From NCBI GenBank assembly GCA_038211965.1, contig JBBQVB010000010.1, positions 1-38,490 on the forward strand: 38,490 nucleotides of DNA, read 5' to 3'. Source of the DNA: Glacieibacterium sp038211965 (GTDB taxonomy: Bacteria > Pseudomonadota > Alphaproteobacteria > Sphingomonadales > Sphingomonadaceae). The position numbers and the translations under genes are program-made. Under the pieces are notes generated by a model. That model was not told the DNA's origin. It saw nothing but the letters and a program-made list of their open reading frames with translations, and did no database searches. The stretch's first letter is position 1; each line of letters opens with the position of its first letter. Below are positions 17,607-25,328 of the stretch, piece by piece.

Positions 17607-18440
17607 ATGCCCTATGTCGAAGGCTCGGACGGCATCGAACTTTATATCAAGGAATGGGGCGAGGGCCCGGCAGTCGTCCTGATCCACGGCTGGCCGCTCA
17701 ATGCCGACAGCTGGGACGATCAGGCGCTGGCGCTGGCGAACGCCGGCTACCGCGTCATCGCCTACGACCGGCGCGGCTTCGGGCGCTCGGAGCAGCCGTG
17801 GGACGGCTATGAATACGATACGCTCGCCGACGATCTCGCGGCGGTGATCGAAGCGACCGAGGCCGACGATCCCGTGCTCGTCGGCTTTTCGATGGGCGGC
17901 GGCGAGGTCGCGCGTTTCCTGACGCGCCATCCCGGCGTCGCGCGTGCCGCCGTCCTGGTGTCGTCGGTGGTACCCTACCTGCTCAAGGACGAGACGAACC
18001 CCGACGGCGCGCCGGGCGAGTTGTTCGACGAGATCGCCGCCAACCTGAAGAAGGACCGTCCGGCGTTTCTCGCGGGCTTCATGAAGCAGTTTTATGGCGT
18101 CGGGCTGATCTCGAGCCCGGTCAGCGCCGAGGTCGTCGACTGGTCGGTCAGCCTTGCGCTGCAGGCGGGCCTCAAGGGGACGATCGACTGTGTCGAAGCG
18201 TTCGGGCGCACCGACTTCCGCCCCGACCTGCCGAGCTTCACGGTGCCGACGCTGATCATCCACGGCGACGCCGACAAGAACGTGCCGATCGACATCTCCA
18301 GCCGCGCCGCGGCGCGCGCGATCCCCGGCGCGAAGTTCATCGAGTACGACGGCGCACCCCACGGCGTGCTGGCGACGCACAAGGATCGGGTGAGCGCCGA
18401 TCTGTTGAGCTTCCTGAACGGGCTAGAGACCGTCGGGTAG
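17607..18440 (+). CDS. Alpha/beta hydrolase (non-heme haloperoxidase-like)
   Basis: A 277-residue soluble alpha/beta hydrolase with oxyanion region HGWPLNADSW, nucleophile elbow GFSMGGGE (Ser95), Asp in IIHGDADKNVP and His in GAPHG. The GFSMGGGEVARF context is typical of serine chloroperoxidase-like esterases; the natural substrate is unknown. The ATG at 17607 has AAGGAG at 17594-17599. It is divergent from ctpA, and its last 18 bases overlap the convergent small gene at 18423. It lies inside the otherwise minus-strand rlmH-ctpA stretch, so it is likely an insertion into that cluster. Confidence 0.9.
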   Translation: MPYVEGSDGIELYIKEWGEGPAVVLIHGWPLNADSWDDQALALANAGYRVIAYDRRGFGRSEQPWDGYEYDTLADDLAAVIEATEADDPVLVGFSMGGGEVARFLTRHPGVARAAVLVSSVVPYLLKDETNPDGAPGELFDEIAANLKKDRPAFLAGFMKQFYGVGLISSPVSAEVVDWSVSLALQAGLKGTIDCVEAFGRTDFRPDLPSFTVPTLIIHGDADKNVPIDISSRAAARAIPGAKFIEYDGAPHGVLATHKDRVSADLLSFLNGLETVG

Positions 18441-18761
18441 CACTTCGACCTGCTGGACGGCGCTGCTCACCCGTCCGATCATCGCCAGCATCGCCGGTTC
18501 GTCGTCGCCCTGCCGGACGGGGACGAACGCGGCGGTGGTCCGCAGTACGGCGATGACCGGTGCATAGGCCGATGAAGTCTCCGCCATGCCGCCGCCCGGC
18601 ATCGTGCGCTCGGCCTGCAACGCAGCGCGCAGGTGGCAGCTGCCGATCCGCATCCGTGTCAGCAGCGTCATGCGGTCGTGGAGGCGCGCATAGACCGCGT
18701 CGCGCAGCGCCACGACCGCGTCGTTGAGGTCGCACAGGTCGGGCATTGTCGCCTCCGTCAT
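18423..18761 (-). CDS. Small helical protein of unknown function
   Basis: A 112-residue protein not recognised as a known family. It is mainly amphipathic helix (ALRDAVYARLHDRMTLLTRMR) with a Gly-rich turn (MPGGGMAET) and no signal peptide. The ATG at 18759-18761 overlaps the TGA of the upstream lipoprotein gene (ATGA), so the two are coupled and probably work together. Met at 18746 is an alternative start. The coding frame is real by coupling and composition, but no function can be given. Confidence 0.65.
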   Translation of the reverse strand: MTEATMPDLCDLNDAVVALRDAVYARLHDRMTLLTRMRIGSCHLRAALQAERTMPGGGMAETSSAYAPVIAVLRTTAAFVPVRQGDDEPAMLAMIGRVSSAVQQVEVLPDGL

Positions 18762-19783
18762 GCCGCGAGCACCGCGACCGCCGCCAGCCCGCGCAGCGCC
18801 GTGACCAGGCGCTGGCGGTTGAGCGCGGCGGCGCGGGCGCGCTCCTTCGCCGACCAGTGCGGATGCGCCGACAGCCCGTCCTCGAACGCCGCCTGCGCCG
18901 CCTTGACCTCGTTCAGCGTGGCGATCAGCGAGGCCGTCAGCGCAGCGCCGTCGGCGACGCCCTTGCGCGCCTTCTGGATGCGCTCGATGACCTTGCGGCG
19001 GCCGTCGAAATCGGCGACGGCCTTGGCTTCGCCGAGGCGGTAGCCGTCGAGCGCGACAAAATTGTCGACGATCTCGGTGCTGCCCTTGAGGCTGACGCGG
19101 CCCCATAACGCGACCTGCGCGGAGAGATCGTCGATCAGCGCGGCGACGCGGGCATGCTGGCCGGCGACGAGGCGGCGCAGGTCGTCGACCTTGTGATGCT
19201 CGGACGCCAGTTCGTCGACGAGCCGGACGAGATCGGCGATCGCGGCGGTCTGCTTGGTGGTCAGCGCCGGGATGATGTCGAGCTTGGTCGCGGTCGCCAC
19301 CGCAAGGTCGCTCTGGGCATCGCGCGCCTTGGCATAGGCGTCGGCGAGTTCGGCCCCGGCATCGCCGCCCTTGCGGTCGACGATGGCATTGACCGCGCCG
19401 AGATACGCCGCCAGCGCACCGATGCTGGTCAGCGTCGGACGCAGCGCGGCCTCCGAGATCGGGCGCAGCGGATAGTCGAAGTCGCCCGGTCGTCGCGTCT
19501 CGCCCGCCGCGACGCAGAACGGGCGCAGCGGCCCCGCCGACTGGTCGGCAACGACGATGCTGTCCGCCCACGCGCAACTCGGCTGGCTCGCGACGATGGT
19601 CAGGTTGGCCTCGTCGCGCGCAGCGCGGACGGTGGTCAGGAACGCCTTGCTCGCCTTGACCGCCTCGCTGCCCGCCGACGCGACGCTGTGCCCGCGTGCC
19701 AGTCGCTGGCTGTTCGACGCGCACGATGTCAGCGCCAGCGCGGCGAGTGCGATGCCGAGACCCTGTGCCGTGCCGCGCGCCAT
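18758..19783 (-). CDS. Predicted lipoprotein, helical, unknown function
   Basis: A 341-residue protein with a lipobox (ALTSC, Cys21), so it is probably membrane-anchored in the periplasm. The body is Ala-rich and largely helical, with several predicted coiled segments (about 60-75, 195-240, 260-310). Two cysteines in ASQPSCAWADS and RPFCVAAGE could form a disulfide. No family was recognised. It stands where an M23 (EnvC-like) peptidase gene is common between rlmH and ctpA, but shows no M23 motifs (no HxH). It is followed by the coupled small gene at 18423-18761. ATG at 19781-19783. Confidence 0.75.
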   Translation of the reverse strand: MARGTAQGLGIALAALALTSCASNSQRLARGHSVASAGSEAVKASKAFLTTVRAARDEANLTIVASQPSCAWADSIVVADQSAGPLRPFCVAAGETRRPGDFDYPLRPISEAALRPTLTSIGALAAYLGAVNAIVDRKGGDAGAELADAYAKARDAQSDLAVATATKLDIIPALTTKQTAAIADLVRLVDELASEHHKVDDLRRLVAGQHARVAALIDDLSAQVALWGRVSLKGSTEIVDNFVALDGYRLGEAKAVADFDGRRKVIERIQKARKGVADGAALTASLIATLNEVKAAQAAFEDGLSAHPHWSAKERARAAALNRQRLVTALRGLAAVAVLAA

Positions 19784-19845
19784 CGCCGCTCCGTTCGTTG
19801 CGCACCCAGTGTGCGCGCATCCAGGCCGGCGTTCAACGCTTCGCG

Positions 19846-20265
19846 TCAGCCCTCGCGGTGATAGGGGTGTCCCGCCAGCAGGCTCGTCGCGCGGTACAAC
19901 TGCTCGGCGAGCATCGCGCGCACCAGCAGGTGCGGCCAAGTCGCAGGCCCGAACGCCAACAACCAGTCGGCGCTGTCGCGCATCGCGGCATCGTGCCCGT
20001 CCGCCCCGCCGATCAGGAAACGCGCCTCGCGCACTCCGTCGTCGCGCCAGCCTGCGAGCCGGTCGGCAAATGCGCGCGTCGTCAGCGCGGGGCCGCGTTC
20101 GTCGAGCACCACGAGGCGCGTCTGCGGCGGCATGTCGGGCAACGGCGCGGTTTCGGAAAGCTCGGTCAGCACCAGTGGCCACGTCATGCGCTTGGCGTAG
20201 CGCGCGACCAGTTCGGCCTCCGCCCCGCGCCCGATCCGACCGCGCGCGATAACGTGCAGCCGCAC
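19846..20265 (-). CDS. rlmH: 23S rRNA (pseudouridine1915-N3)-methyltransferase RlmH
   Basis: A 139-residue SPOUT methyltransferase that modifies pseudouridine 1915 in helix 69 of 23S rRNA. Motifs are VVLDERGP, FLIGGADGHD, and the C-terminal trefoil-knot signature HLLVRAMLAEQLYRA ending HPYHREG. The start is GTG at 20263-20265, one base after the rsfS TGA. Its place directly after rsfS is conserved across many bacteria. Confidence 0.97.
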   Translation of the reverse strand: MRLHVIARGRIGRGAEAELVARYAKRMTWPLVLTELSETAPLPDMPPQTRLVVLDERGPALTTRAFADRLAGWRDDGVREARFLIGGADGHDAAMRDSADWLLAFGPATWPHLLVRAMLAEQLYRATSLLAGHPYHREG

Positions 20266-20266
20266 G

Positions 20267-20776
20267 TCAGGCGTCGGGCGTGTCGTCGTCGCTGTCGTCG
20301 TGCCCTTCGGGGGCCTCGTCGAACGGCGCTTCGGGCGCGGTTTCGACAGGTGCCACCATTTTCGGCGGCGCGCGGCGCTCGCTCGTCGAACCGCTCGGGC
20401 CGTCGAACGCCCACATCTTCTCGAGATTGTAGAAGCTGCGGACCTCGGGCTTGAATAAATGGACGATGACGTCCTGCGCATCGATCAGCACCCAGTCGGC
20501 GGTCGGCAGGCCCTCGATGCGGACCTCGCGGCGCAATTCGGCCTTGACGCGCTCGGCGATCTTGCCCGCCATCGACGCGACCTGCCGCGACGACCGACCG
20601 CTCGCGACGACCATATGGTCGGCGATGCTGGTCTTGCCCGCGAGCGGGATCGACAGCACCTCGACCGCCTGATCGTCGTCGAGAGTCTTCAGGATCAAGT
20701 CGTGCAGCGCAGTCACCCCCGCATCGTCGGGGGCAGGCGATGCCACGCGCGGGGGCATGGCGGGGGTCAGTGCCAA
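20267..20776 (-). CDS. rsfS: Ribosome silencing factor RsfS (YbeB)
   Basis: A 169-residue protein of the RsfS/Iojap family, which binds L14 on the 50S subunit and blocks subunit joining under starvation. The core is LDDDQAVEVLSIPLAGKTS, ADHMVVASGRSSRQVASMA and DWVLIDAQDVIVHLF, ending near FYNLEKMWAF. The C-terminal tail of about 45 residues is acidic and Asp-rich and longer than in most members. The start is TTG 20776, with AGGA on the coding strand about 8 bases before it; ATG at 20758 is an alternative. Confidence 0.95.
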   Translation of the reverse strand: MALTPAMPPRVASPAPDDAGVTALHDLILKTLDDDQAVEVLSIPLAGKTSIADHMVVASGRSSRQVASMAGKIAERVKAELRREVRIEGLPTADWVLIDAQDVIVHLFKPEVRSFYNLEKMWAFDGPSGSTSERRAPPKMVAPVETAPEAPFDEAPEGHDDSDDDTPDA

Positions 20777-20786
20777 ATCGAAGTCC

Positions 20787-21398
20787 TCATCTCGTATCCG
20801 TCGACGCTTCGGACAACGCGCGGGCGGCCCAGTCGGGGTCGCGCGCGCGGATCGCGGTCGCCGAACGACCGTCGAGCCGGATGTCGAGCAGCACGATCGC
20901 CGGCAGCGTCCACCTCGTCCAGTCGCGCGCGCGTCCCGAAAGCCGCCGCCATTTGCGCAGCCACGCCATCGCGGGCGCAGTCATCGCCCTGCCCTCATAG
21001 CCCGGACGCGCGAAAACGGCAAATGGGACCGTCCGCGCCAATGCCCGCCAGCGGTGCCAGCGGTGGAGTTCGGCGAGATTGTCCGCGCCCATCAGCCAGA
21101 TGAAACGGCAATCCGGGAAATGGCGCTGGAGCTGGCGCACCGTATCGACCGCATAACGCGTGCCGAATTCGTCTTCGAGCGCCAGCGCGCGCAGCCGTGG
21201 GTGGCGCGTCGCTTCGCGCGCGGAAGCGAGCCGCGCCGCCAGCGGTGCCATGCCCTCACGCGCTTTCAAGGGGTTCTGCGGGCTGACCAGCCACCACACC
21301 GAATCGAGGCCCAGCCGGTCGAGCGCCGCGACGCTGACCCGCCGATGCCCGCCGTGCGCCGGGTTGAACGATCCGCCGAGGATACCGATGCGCTTCAC
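20787..21398 (-). CDS. nadD: Nicotinate-nucleotide adenylyltransferase NadD
   Basis: A 203-residue nucleotidyltransferase that converts nicotinate mononucleotide and ATP to deamido-NAD. The N-terminal GILGGSFNPAHGGH carries the HxGH motif, and the C-terminal SATAIR corresponds to the ISSTxIR motif. WLMGADNLAELHRW is also typical. The start is GTG at 21396-21398 and overlaps the toxin gene's TGA (GTGA), so nadD translation is coupled to a toxin-antitoxin module. Confidence 0.96.
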   Translation of the reverse strand: MKRIGILGGSFNPAHGGHRRVSVAALDRLGLDSVWWLVSPQNPLKAREGMAPLAARLASAREATRHPRLRALALEDEFGTRYAVDTVRQLQRHFPDCRFIWLMGADNLAELHRWHRWRALARTVPFAVFARPGYEGRAMTAPAMAWLRKWRRLSGRARDWTRWTLPAIVLLDIRLDGRSATAIRARDPDWAARALSEASTDTR

Positions 21399-21679
21399 CG
21401 GGGCAGCCAGTTCTCGGCGGTGTGGCGGACGCGGAGGATGCTGAAGTAGCCGTCGCCGACGACGTGCAAGATGACATAGGGATATCGCACGACCGAAAGG
21501 CGCCGAATACCGAGCGCCGGTTCAAGCGGTGCAGATAAAGGGACTTGCTTGAGCCGCCGGGCGCTCTGTCGAATTACCGACGTAACGCGCGTTGCCGCCG
21601 CGCGGTCGCGCTGCCTCAGGTAAAGATCGATGCGGTCAAGATCGTCGAGCGCATCGGGCAGCCAGACGAGCCGGTGCAT
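21395..21679 (-). CDS. RelE/ParE family toxin
   Basis: A 94-residue toxin-like protein of the ParE/RelE fold. It has LVWLPDALDDLDRIDLYLRQRD at the N-terminus, then RRLSVVRYPYVILHVV and FSILRVRHTAENW at the end, the usual signature of the ParE branch. ParE toxins poison gyrase, while RelE toxins cleave mRNA; the branch suggests the first but this is not proved. It starts at ATG 21679, 8 bases after its antitoxin stop, and overlaps nadD (GTGA). Confidence 0.9.
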   Translation of the reverse strand: MHRLVWLPDALDDLDRIDLYLRQRDRAAATRVTSVIRQSARRLKQVPLSAPLEPALGIRRLSVVRYPYVILHVVGDGYFSILRVRHTAENWLPR

Positions 21680-21687
21680 CCGCAGCG

Positions 21688-21879
21688 TCAGCGCCGTAGC
21701 ATCGCGTCGATCCGCCGATCCGCTTCAGCCTCCCCGATGCCCTCGCCGCGCGCCAGACTATCGAGCGCCTCCTGTACCAACGCGCGCTGCTCCTCGATCG
21801 CCAAAGGCCGCACCCAAGGCGGCACGGGCGAGCTGTCGTGCTCGAAATCCTCGTCGGGCAATTCCGCCCTCGCCGTCAT
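21688..21879 (-). CDS. Antitoxin of the ParE/RelE-type module
   Basis: A 63-residue acidic protein in the antitoxin position directly upstream of the toxin. It ends EALDSLARGEGIGEAEADRRID, a helix that commonly wraps the toxin in such short antitoxins. No DNA-binding fold is evident in the first 25 residues, so autoregulation may be absent. Its ATG (21877-21879) overlaps the proA TGA (ATGA). The pair therefore depends on proA transcription and translation. Confidence 0.8.
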   Translation of the reverse strand: MTARAELPDEDFEHDSSPVPPWVRPLAIEEQRALVQEALDSLARGEGIGEAEADRRIDAMLRR

Positions 21880-23129
21880 GGCCGCACCTGTCCTGTCCCG
21901 TGCACCCGCGTCTTGTACGTCGTCAGCCCCTCCAGCGCCACCGGGCCGCGCGCGTGCAGGCGGCCCGTGGCGATGCCGATCTCGGCCCCGAAGCCGAATT
22001 CGCCGCCGTCCGCGAACTGCGTCGAGGCGTTGTGGAGGACGATCGCCGAATCGACTTCGGCGAGGAAGCGCGCGGCGGCAGCGGGGTCCTCGGTGACGAT
22101 GCAGTCGGTGTGCTGCGAGCCGTGGCGCGCGATATGCGCCAGCGCACCGCCCACGCCGTCGACGACCGCGACCGAGGCCACCGCGTCGAGCCATTCGGTG
22201 TCGAAATCTTGCGCGCTCGCCGCCACGATGCGCGCATCGAGCGCCGCCGCCGCGTCGTCGCCGCGCAGCGCGCAGCCGCCGTCGAGCAGCGCCGCGACGA
22301 GCGCGCGGGCCTGCGGATATTCGCGGTCGATGAGCAAAGTCTCCATCGCGCCACAGACGCCGGTGCGGCGCAGCTTGGAGTTGACCACGATGGCGACCGC
22401 CTTCGCCGGGTCGGCGGCGGCATCGGCATAGACGTGGTTGATACCGTCGAGATGCGCCAGCACGGGCACCCGCGCCTCGGCCTGAACGCGCGCCACGAGG
22501 CCCTTGCCGCCGCGCGGGATGATGACGTCGATCAGCCCGTGCGCGGCCAGCATCGCGCCGACCAGCGCGCGGTCGGGGTCGGCGATCAGCTGGATCGCGT
22601 CCGCCGGCAGGCCCGCTGCGACGATACCCTCGACCAGCGCCGCATGGATCGCGGTGTTGGAGTGGCGCGCCTCGCTGCCGCCGCGCAGGATGCACGCATT
22701 GCCCGCCATCAGGCACAGCGCGCCCGCATCGGCGGTGACGTTGGGGCGGCTCTCGTAGATGATCCCGACGACGCCGAGCGGCACGCGCACCCGCTCGAAG
22801 CGCAGCCCGTTGGGCCGCTCCCAGGCGTCGATGATGCGCCCGACCGGGTCGGGCAGCCTTGCGACGGTATCGAGACCCGCCGCCATGTCCTCGACGCGCT
22901 GGGTGGTGAGCAGCAGGCGGTCGCGGAGCGCCGGCGAGAGGTCAGACGCGGCGGCCATGTCGGCGGCATTGGCCGCGAGGATGGCGGGGGCGTGCGTGCG
23001 AATGGCGGCAGCGGCTGACGCCATCGCTGCGACCTTCGCAGACCCGGGCTGCGTCGCCAGCCCCAAGACAGCTTGCCGCGCCGTCCGCGCCATCAGGCCA
23101 ATCGTTGCGGTCGGAGCCGAATGGAGCAT
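21876..23129 (-). CDS. proA: Gamma-glutamyl phosphate reductase ProA
   Basis: A 417-residue NADPH-dependent reductase, the second step of proline synthesis, which converts glutamyl phosphate to glutamate semialdehyde. Typical stretches are PLGVVGIIYESRPNVT, LCLMAGNACILRGGSEA, VIIPRGGKGL, the catalytic Cys in TGVCGAMETLL, and GFGAEIGIATGRLHARGPV. Length equals E. coli ProA. The start is taken as ATG at 23127-23129; TTG 23156 and ATG 23093 are possible and none has a strong Shine-Dalgarno. The antitoxin gene overlaps its stop. Confidence 0.96.
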   Translation of the reverse strand: MLHSAPTATIGLMARTARQAVLGLATQPGSAKVAAMASAAAAIRTHAPAILAANAADMAAASDLSPALRDRLLLTTQRVEDMAAGLDTVARLPDPVGRIIDAWERPNGLRFERVRVPLGVVGIIYESRPNVTADAGALCLMAGNACILRGGSEARHSNTAIHAALVEGIVAAGLPADAIQLIADPDRALVGAMLAAHGLIDVIIPRGGKGLVARVQAEARVPVLAHLDGINHVYADAAADPAKAVAIVVNSKLRRTGVCGAMETLLIDREYPQARALVAALLDGGCALRGDDAAAALDARIVAASAQDFDTEWLDAVASVAVVDGVGGALAHIARHGSQHTDCIVTEDPAAAARFLAEVDSAIVLHNASTQFADGGEFGFGAEIGIATGRLHARGPVALEGLTTYKTRVHGTGQVRP

Positions 23130-23325
23130 GGCGTGTTTTGGCACAGTCGCCAGCAACCGTCACCGTGCGGAGTGATCGGCGATTAGCGACGTATCGCCGA
23201 CGGTCGATCGCAACCCCCCGCAGCGGCGAAGCCGCCATGCGCGCCAGAATAGGTGTGAGGGCTGCGTCGGTGACCCCATTCATTGATCTGGCAGGTTAGA
23301 AGTACCGCAACCAAGAAAGCTGAGA

Positions 23326-24059
23326 ATGCGACATATCCAACGCGGCGCTGGGCCAAGGCTGCTGCTTATTCACGGCCTTGGCGGAAGTTGGCAATCGTGG
23401 AGCACAATTCTCGATGCGCTCAGCGCGCATCGTACGGTGATCGCCGTCGATCTTCCCGGGCACGGCTCGACGCCACCCGAGGCCGACAGCGGAACTTTCG
23501 TCGGACTGGTCGGCAGCGTCGAGCGCTACATCGCGGCCAACGATCTGACCGGGGTCGACATTGTCGGCAGTTCGATGGGCGCACGGATCGTTCTCGAACT
23601 TGCACGGCGCGGCGGTGTCGGGAACGTGGTTGCAATCGATCCGGGTGGCTTTTGGCGCGGCTGGGAACGAACCTTTTTCAAGGACCGCTGCTGCCGACGC
23701 TTAGCCGAAATGCCGCGACGCGTACGGCGTTGCTCGCACAATTGTCGGCGCGACCCTGGGCGCTCGACGCCCAGGTCGTCGCGACGGAATTGATGGGTCT
23801 CAGCACCACGCCGACCTTCGACGCGCTGGTCGACGATCTTGCCCGAGGCCCCGAGCAGACCGGGCCTGCCGCGCAATCCACCGGTCGCATCGTGATCGGA
23901 TGGGGAAAGCACGATCGGCTTTGCCTGCCGCGCCAGGCGACGCGCGCCAAAGCGGCTTTTCCATCGGCAGATTTGCACTGGTTCGAGACTAGCGGGCACT
24001 TTCCTGCATGGGACATGCCCGATGCGACGGTGGCGGTCATTCTTGATGCAACTCGGTGA
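23326..24059 (+). pseudogene. Alpha/beta hydrolase, disrupted by a one-base frameshift
   Basis: An alpha/beta hydrolase of about 244 residues in two frames. The first part (23326 to about 23676) has LLIHGLGGSWQSW, DLPGHG and the nucleophile elbow GSSMGA, and ends VAIDPGGFWRGWERTFF. The second part, in the next frame from about 23673 to TGA 24059, has GPLLPTLSRNAA, IGWGKHDRLCLP and the catalytic His in TSGHFPAWD. The join falls in a run of five T at 23674-23678. Adding one T gives TFFQGPLLPTL and restores the whole frame, so a single deletion explains it. The gene is opposite in strand to its neighbours and separates proB from proA. Whether it is decayed or a sequencing error cannot be settled here. 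Confidence 0.85.
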
Positions 24060-24181
24060 AGATCGAGCACCGCTTGTCGAATGACCCCCCTCCAGCCGCG
24101 AGGGAAAGCGAATCGATAGCCAAGCGCAATTTGCTGAGATTTGCGGCAACTTTTCAGACCTCGATCGATCGGCCAGACCTC

Positions 24182-25300
24182 CTAAGTCATCGCCATCTGG
24201 TCCCGGTGGACCACCGCCGCCCGCGGCGCATAGCCCAGCACCGCACCTTGCGCGTCGCTTCGTACCCCCGCGATGGCACGGGCGTCGGCGTCGTCGTAGG
24301 CAACAAGGCCGCGCGCGATGACGGTTTCGCCGTGGGCGATGTCGACGGCATCGCCGCGGGCGAAGCTGCCCTCGACCGACACGAGGCCCGCCGCGAGCAG
24401 GCTCTTGCCGCCGCGCAACGCCGCCGCCGCGCCCGCGTCGACGGTCAGCCGCCCGGCGACGGTGAGGCGGCCCGCAAGCCACGCCTTGCGGGCGCGCGCG
24501 CCCGCTTCGGCGACGAAGATCGTGCCGTGCCCCGTCGCGTCGAAGCGCGCCAGCGGGTGGTCGGGACGGCCGTCGGTGATGGCGAGCGCGATGCCCGCCT
24601 GTACCGCGATCCGCGCCGCCGCGACCTTGGCCGCCATGCCGCCGCTGCCCAGCCCCGAGCCCGAGCGCGCGTCGGCCATGCCCTCGACCTCGGCGAGGTG
24701 CGCGACCGTCGGGATCAGCGTCGCGGTCGCGTCGAGCGCGGGGTTGGCGGTGTAGAGGCCGTCGATGTCCGACAGGAGAACGACGCCCTGCGCCCCCGCC
24801 GCCTGCGCCGAGCGCGCCGCGAGGCGGTCGTTGTCGCCGAAGCGGATCTCCTGCGTCGCGACGCTGTCGTTCTCGTTGAGCACCGGCACCGCGCCCAGCC
24901 CGAGCAGCCGGTCGAGCGTCGCCGCGACGTTCAGGTAGCGTCGCCGATCCTCGAGATCGCCGAGCGTGAGCAGGATCTGCGCCGCCGCGATGCCGTGCGC
25001 GCCCAGCAACTCGGCATAGGTCCGCGCCAGCTCGATCTGCCCGCACGCGGCGGCGGCCTGCGCGTCGTCGAGGCTGGCGCGCCCGCCCTTGGGCAGCCCA
25101 AGCCGCTGCGCGCCGAGGGCGATCGCGCCCGAGGACACGATGACGACCTGCTGGCCCGCGCTGCGGCGCGCGGCGATGTCGGTAAGGACGGTAGCAAGCC
25201 AGTCGCGGCGGACCGTGCCGTCCTGCACGAGCAGGGAGGAGCCGATCTTGACGACGAGGCGCGGAGCGGCCGCGGGGGCGAAGGAAGCGGTGCGGGTCAT
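24182..25300 (-). CDS. proB: Glutamate 5-kinase ProB
   Basis: A 372-residue kinase, the first step of proline synthesis. The amino-acid kinase domain has VVKIGSSLL, VIVSSGAIALG, LNENDSVAT and GLGSGGMAAKV. A C-terminal PUA domain begins near residue 280 (GTIFVAEAGARARKAWLAG). The full length includes PUA, like E. coli ProB. ATG at 25298-25300, with GGGAGGGA about 6 bases before it on the coding strand; that Shine-Dalgarno is one arm of the small palindrome at 25307-25324. It follows obgE on the same strand, with 28 bases between them. Confidence 0.96.
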   Translation of the reverse strand: MTRTASFAPAAAPRLVVKIGSSLLVQDGTVRRDWLATVLTDIAARRSAGQQVVIVSSGAIALGAQRLGLPKGGRASLDDAQAAAACGQIELARTYAELLGAHGIAAAQILLTLGDLEDRRRYLNVAATLDRLLGLGAVPVLNENDSVATQEIRFGDNDRLAARSAQAAGAQGVVLLSDIDGLYTANPALDATATLIPTVAHLAEVEGMADARSGSGLGSGGMAAKVAAARIAVQAGIALAITDGRPDHPLARFDATGHGTIFVAEAGARARKAWLAGRLTVAGRLTVDAGAAAALRGGKSLLAAGLVSVEGSFARGDAVDIAHGETVIARGLVAYDDADARAIAGVRSDAQGAVLGYAPRAAVVHRDQMAMT

Positions 25301-25306
25301 TCTGCT

Positions 25307-25324
25307 TCCCTCCCGGGGGAGGGA
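25307..25324. repeat. Perfect palindrome covering the proB ribosome binding site
   Basis: TCCCTCCC (25307-25314) and GGGAGGGA (25317-25324) are perfect complements with a two-base centre. On the minus-strand transcript the proximal arm is the proB Shine-Dalgarno. The pairing could hide it unless ribosomes finishing obgE open it; this is inference. Confidence 0.55.
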
Positions 25325-25328
25325 GCAT

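Noticed and set aside
23671..23682. Programmed -1 frameshift site in the hydrolase gene
   Set aside because: The sequence C TTT TTC is not a canonical X XXY YYZ heptamer and no strong downstream stem was seen. A one-base deletion is simpler.
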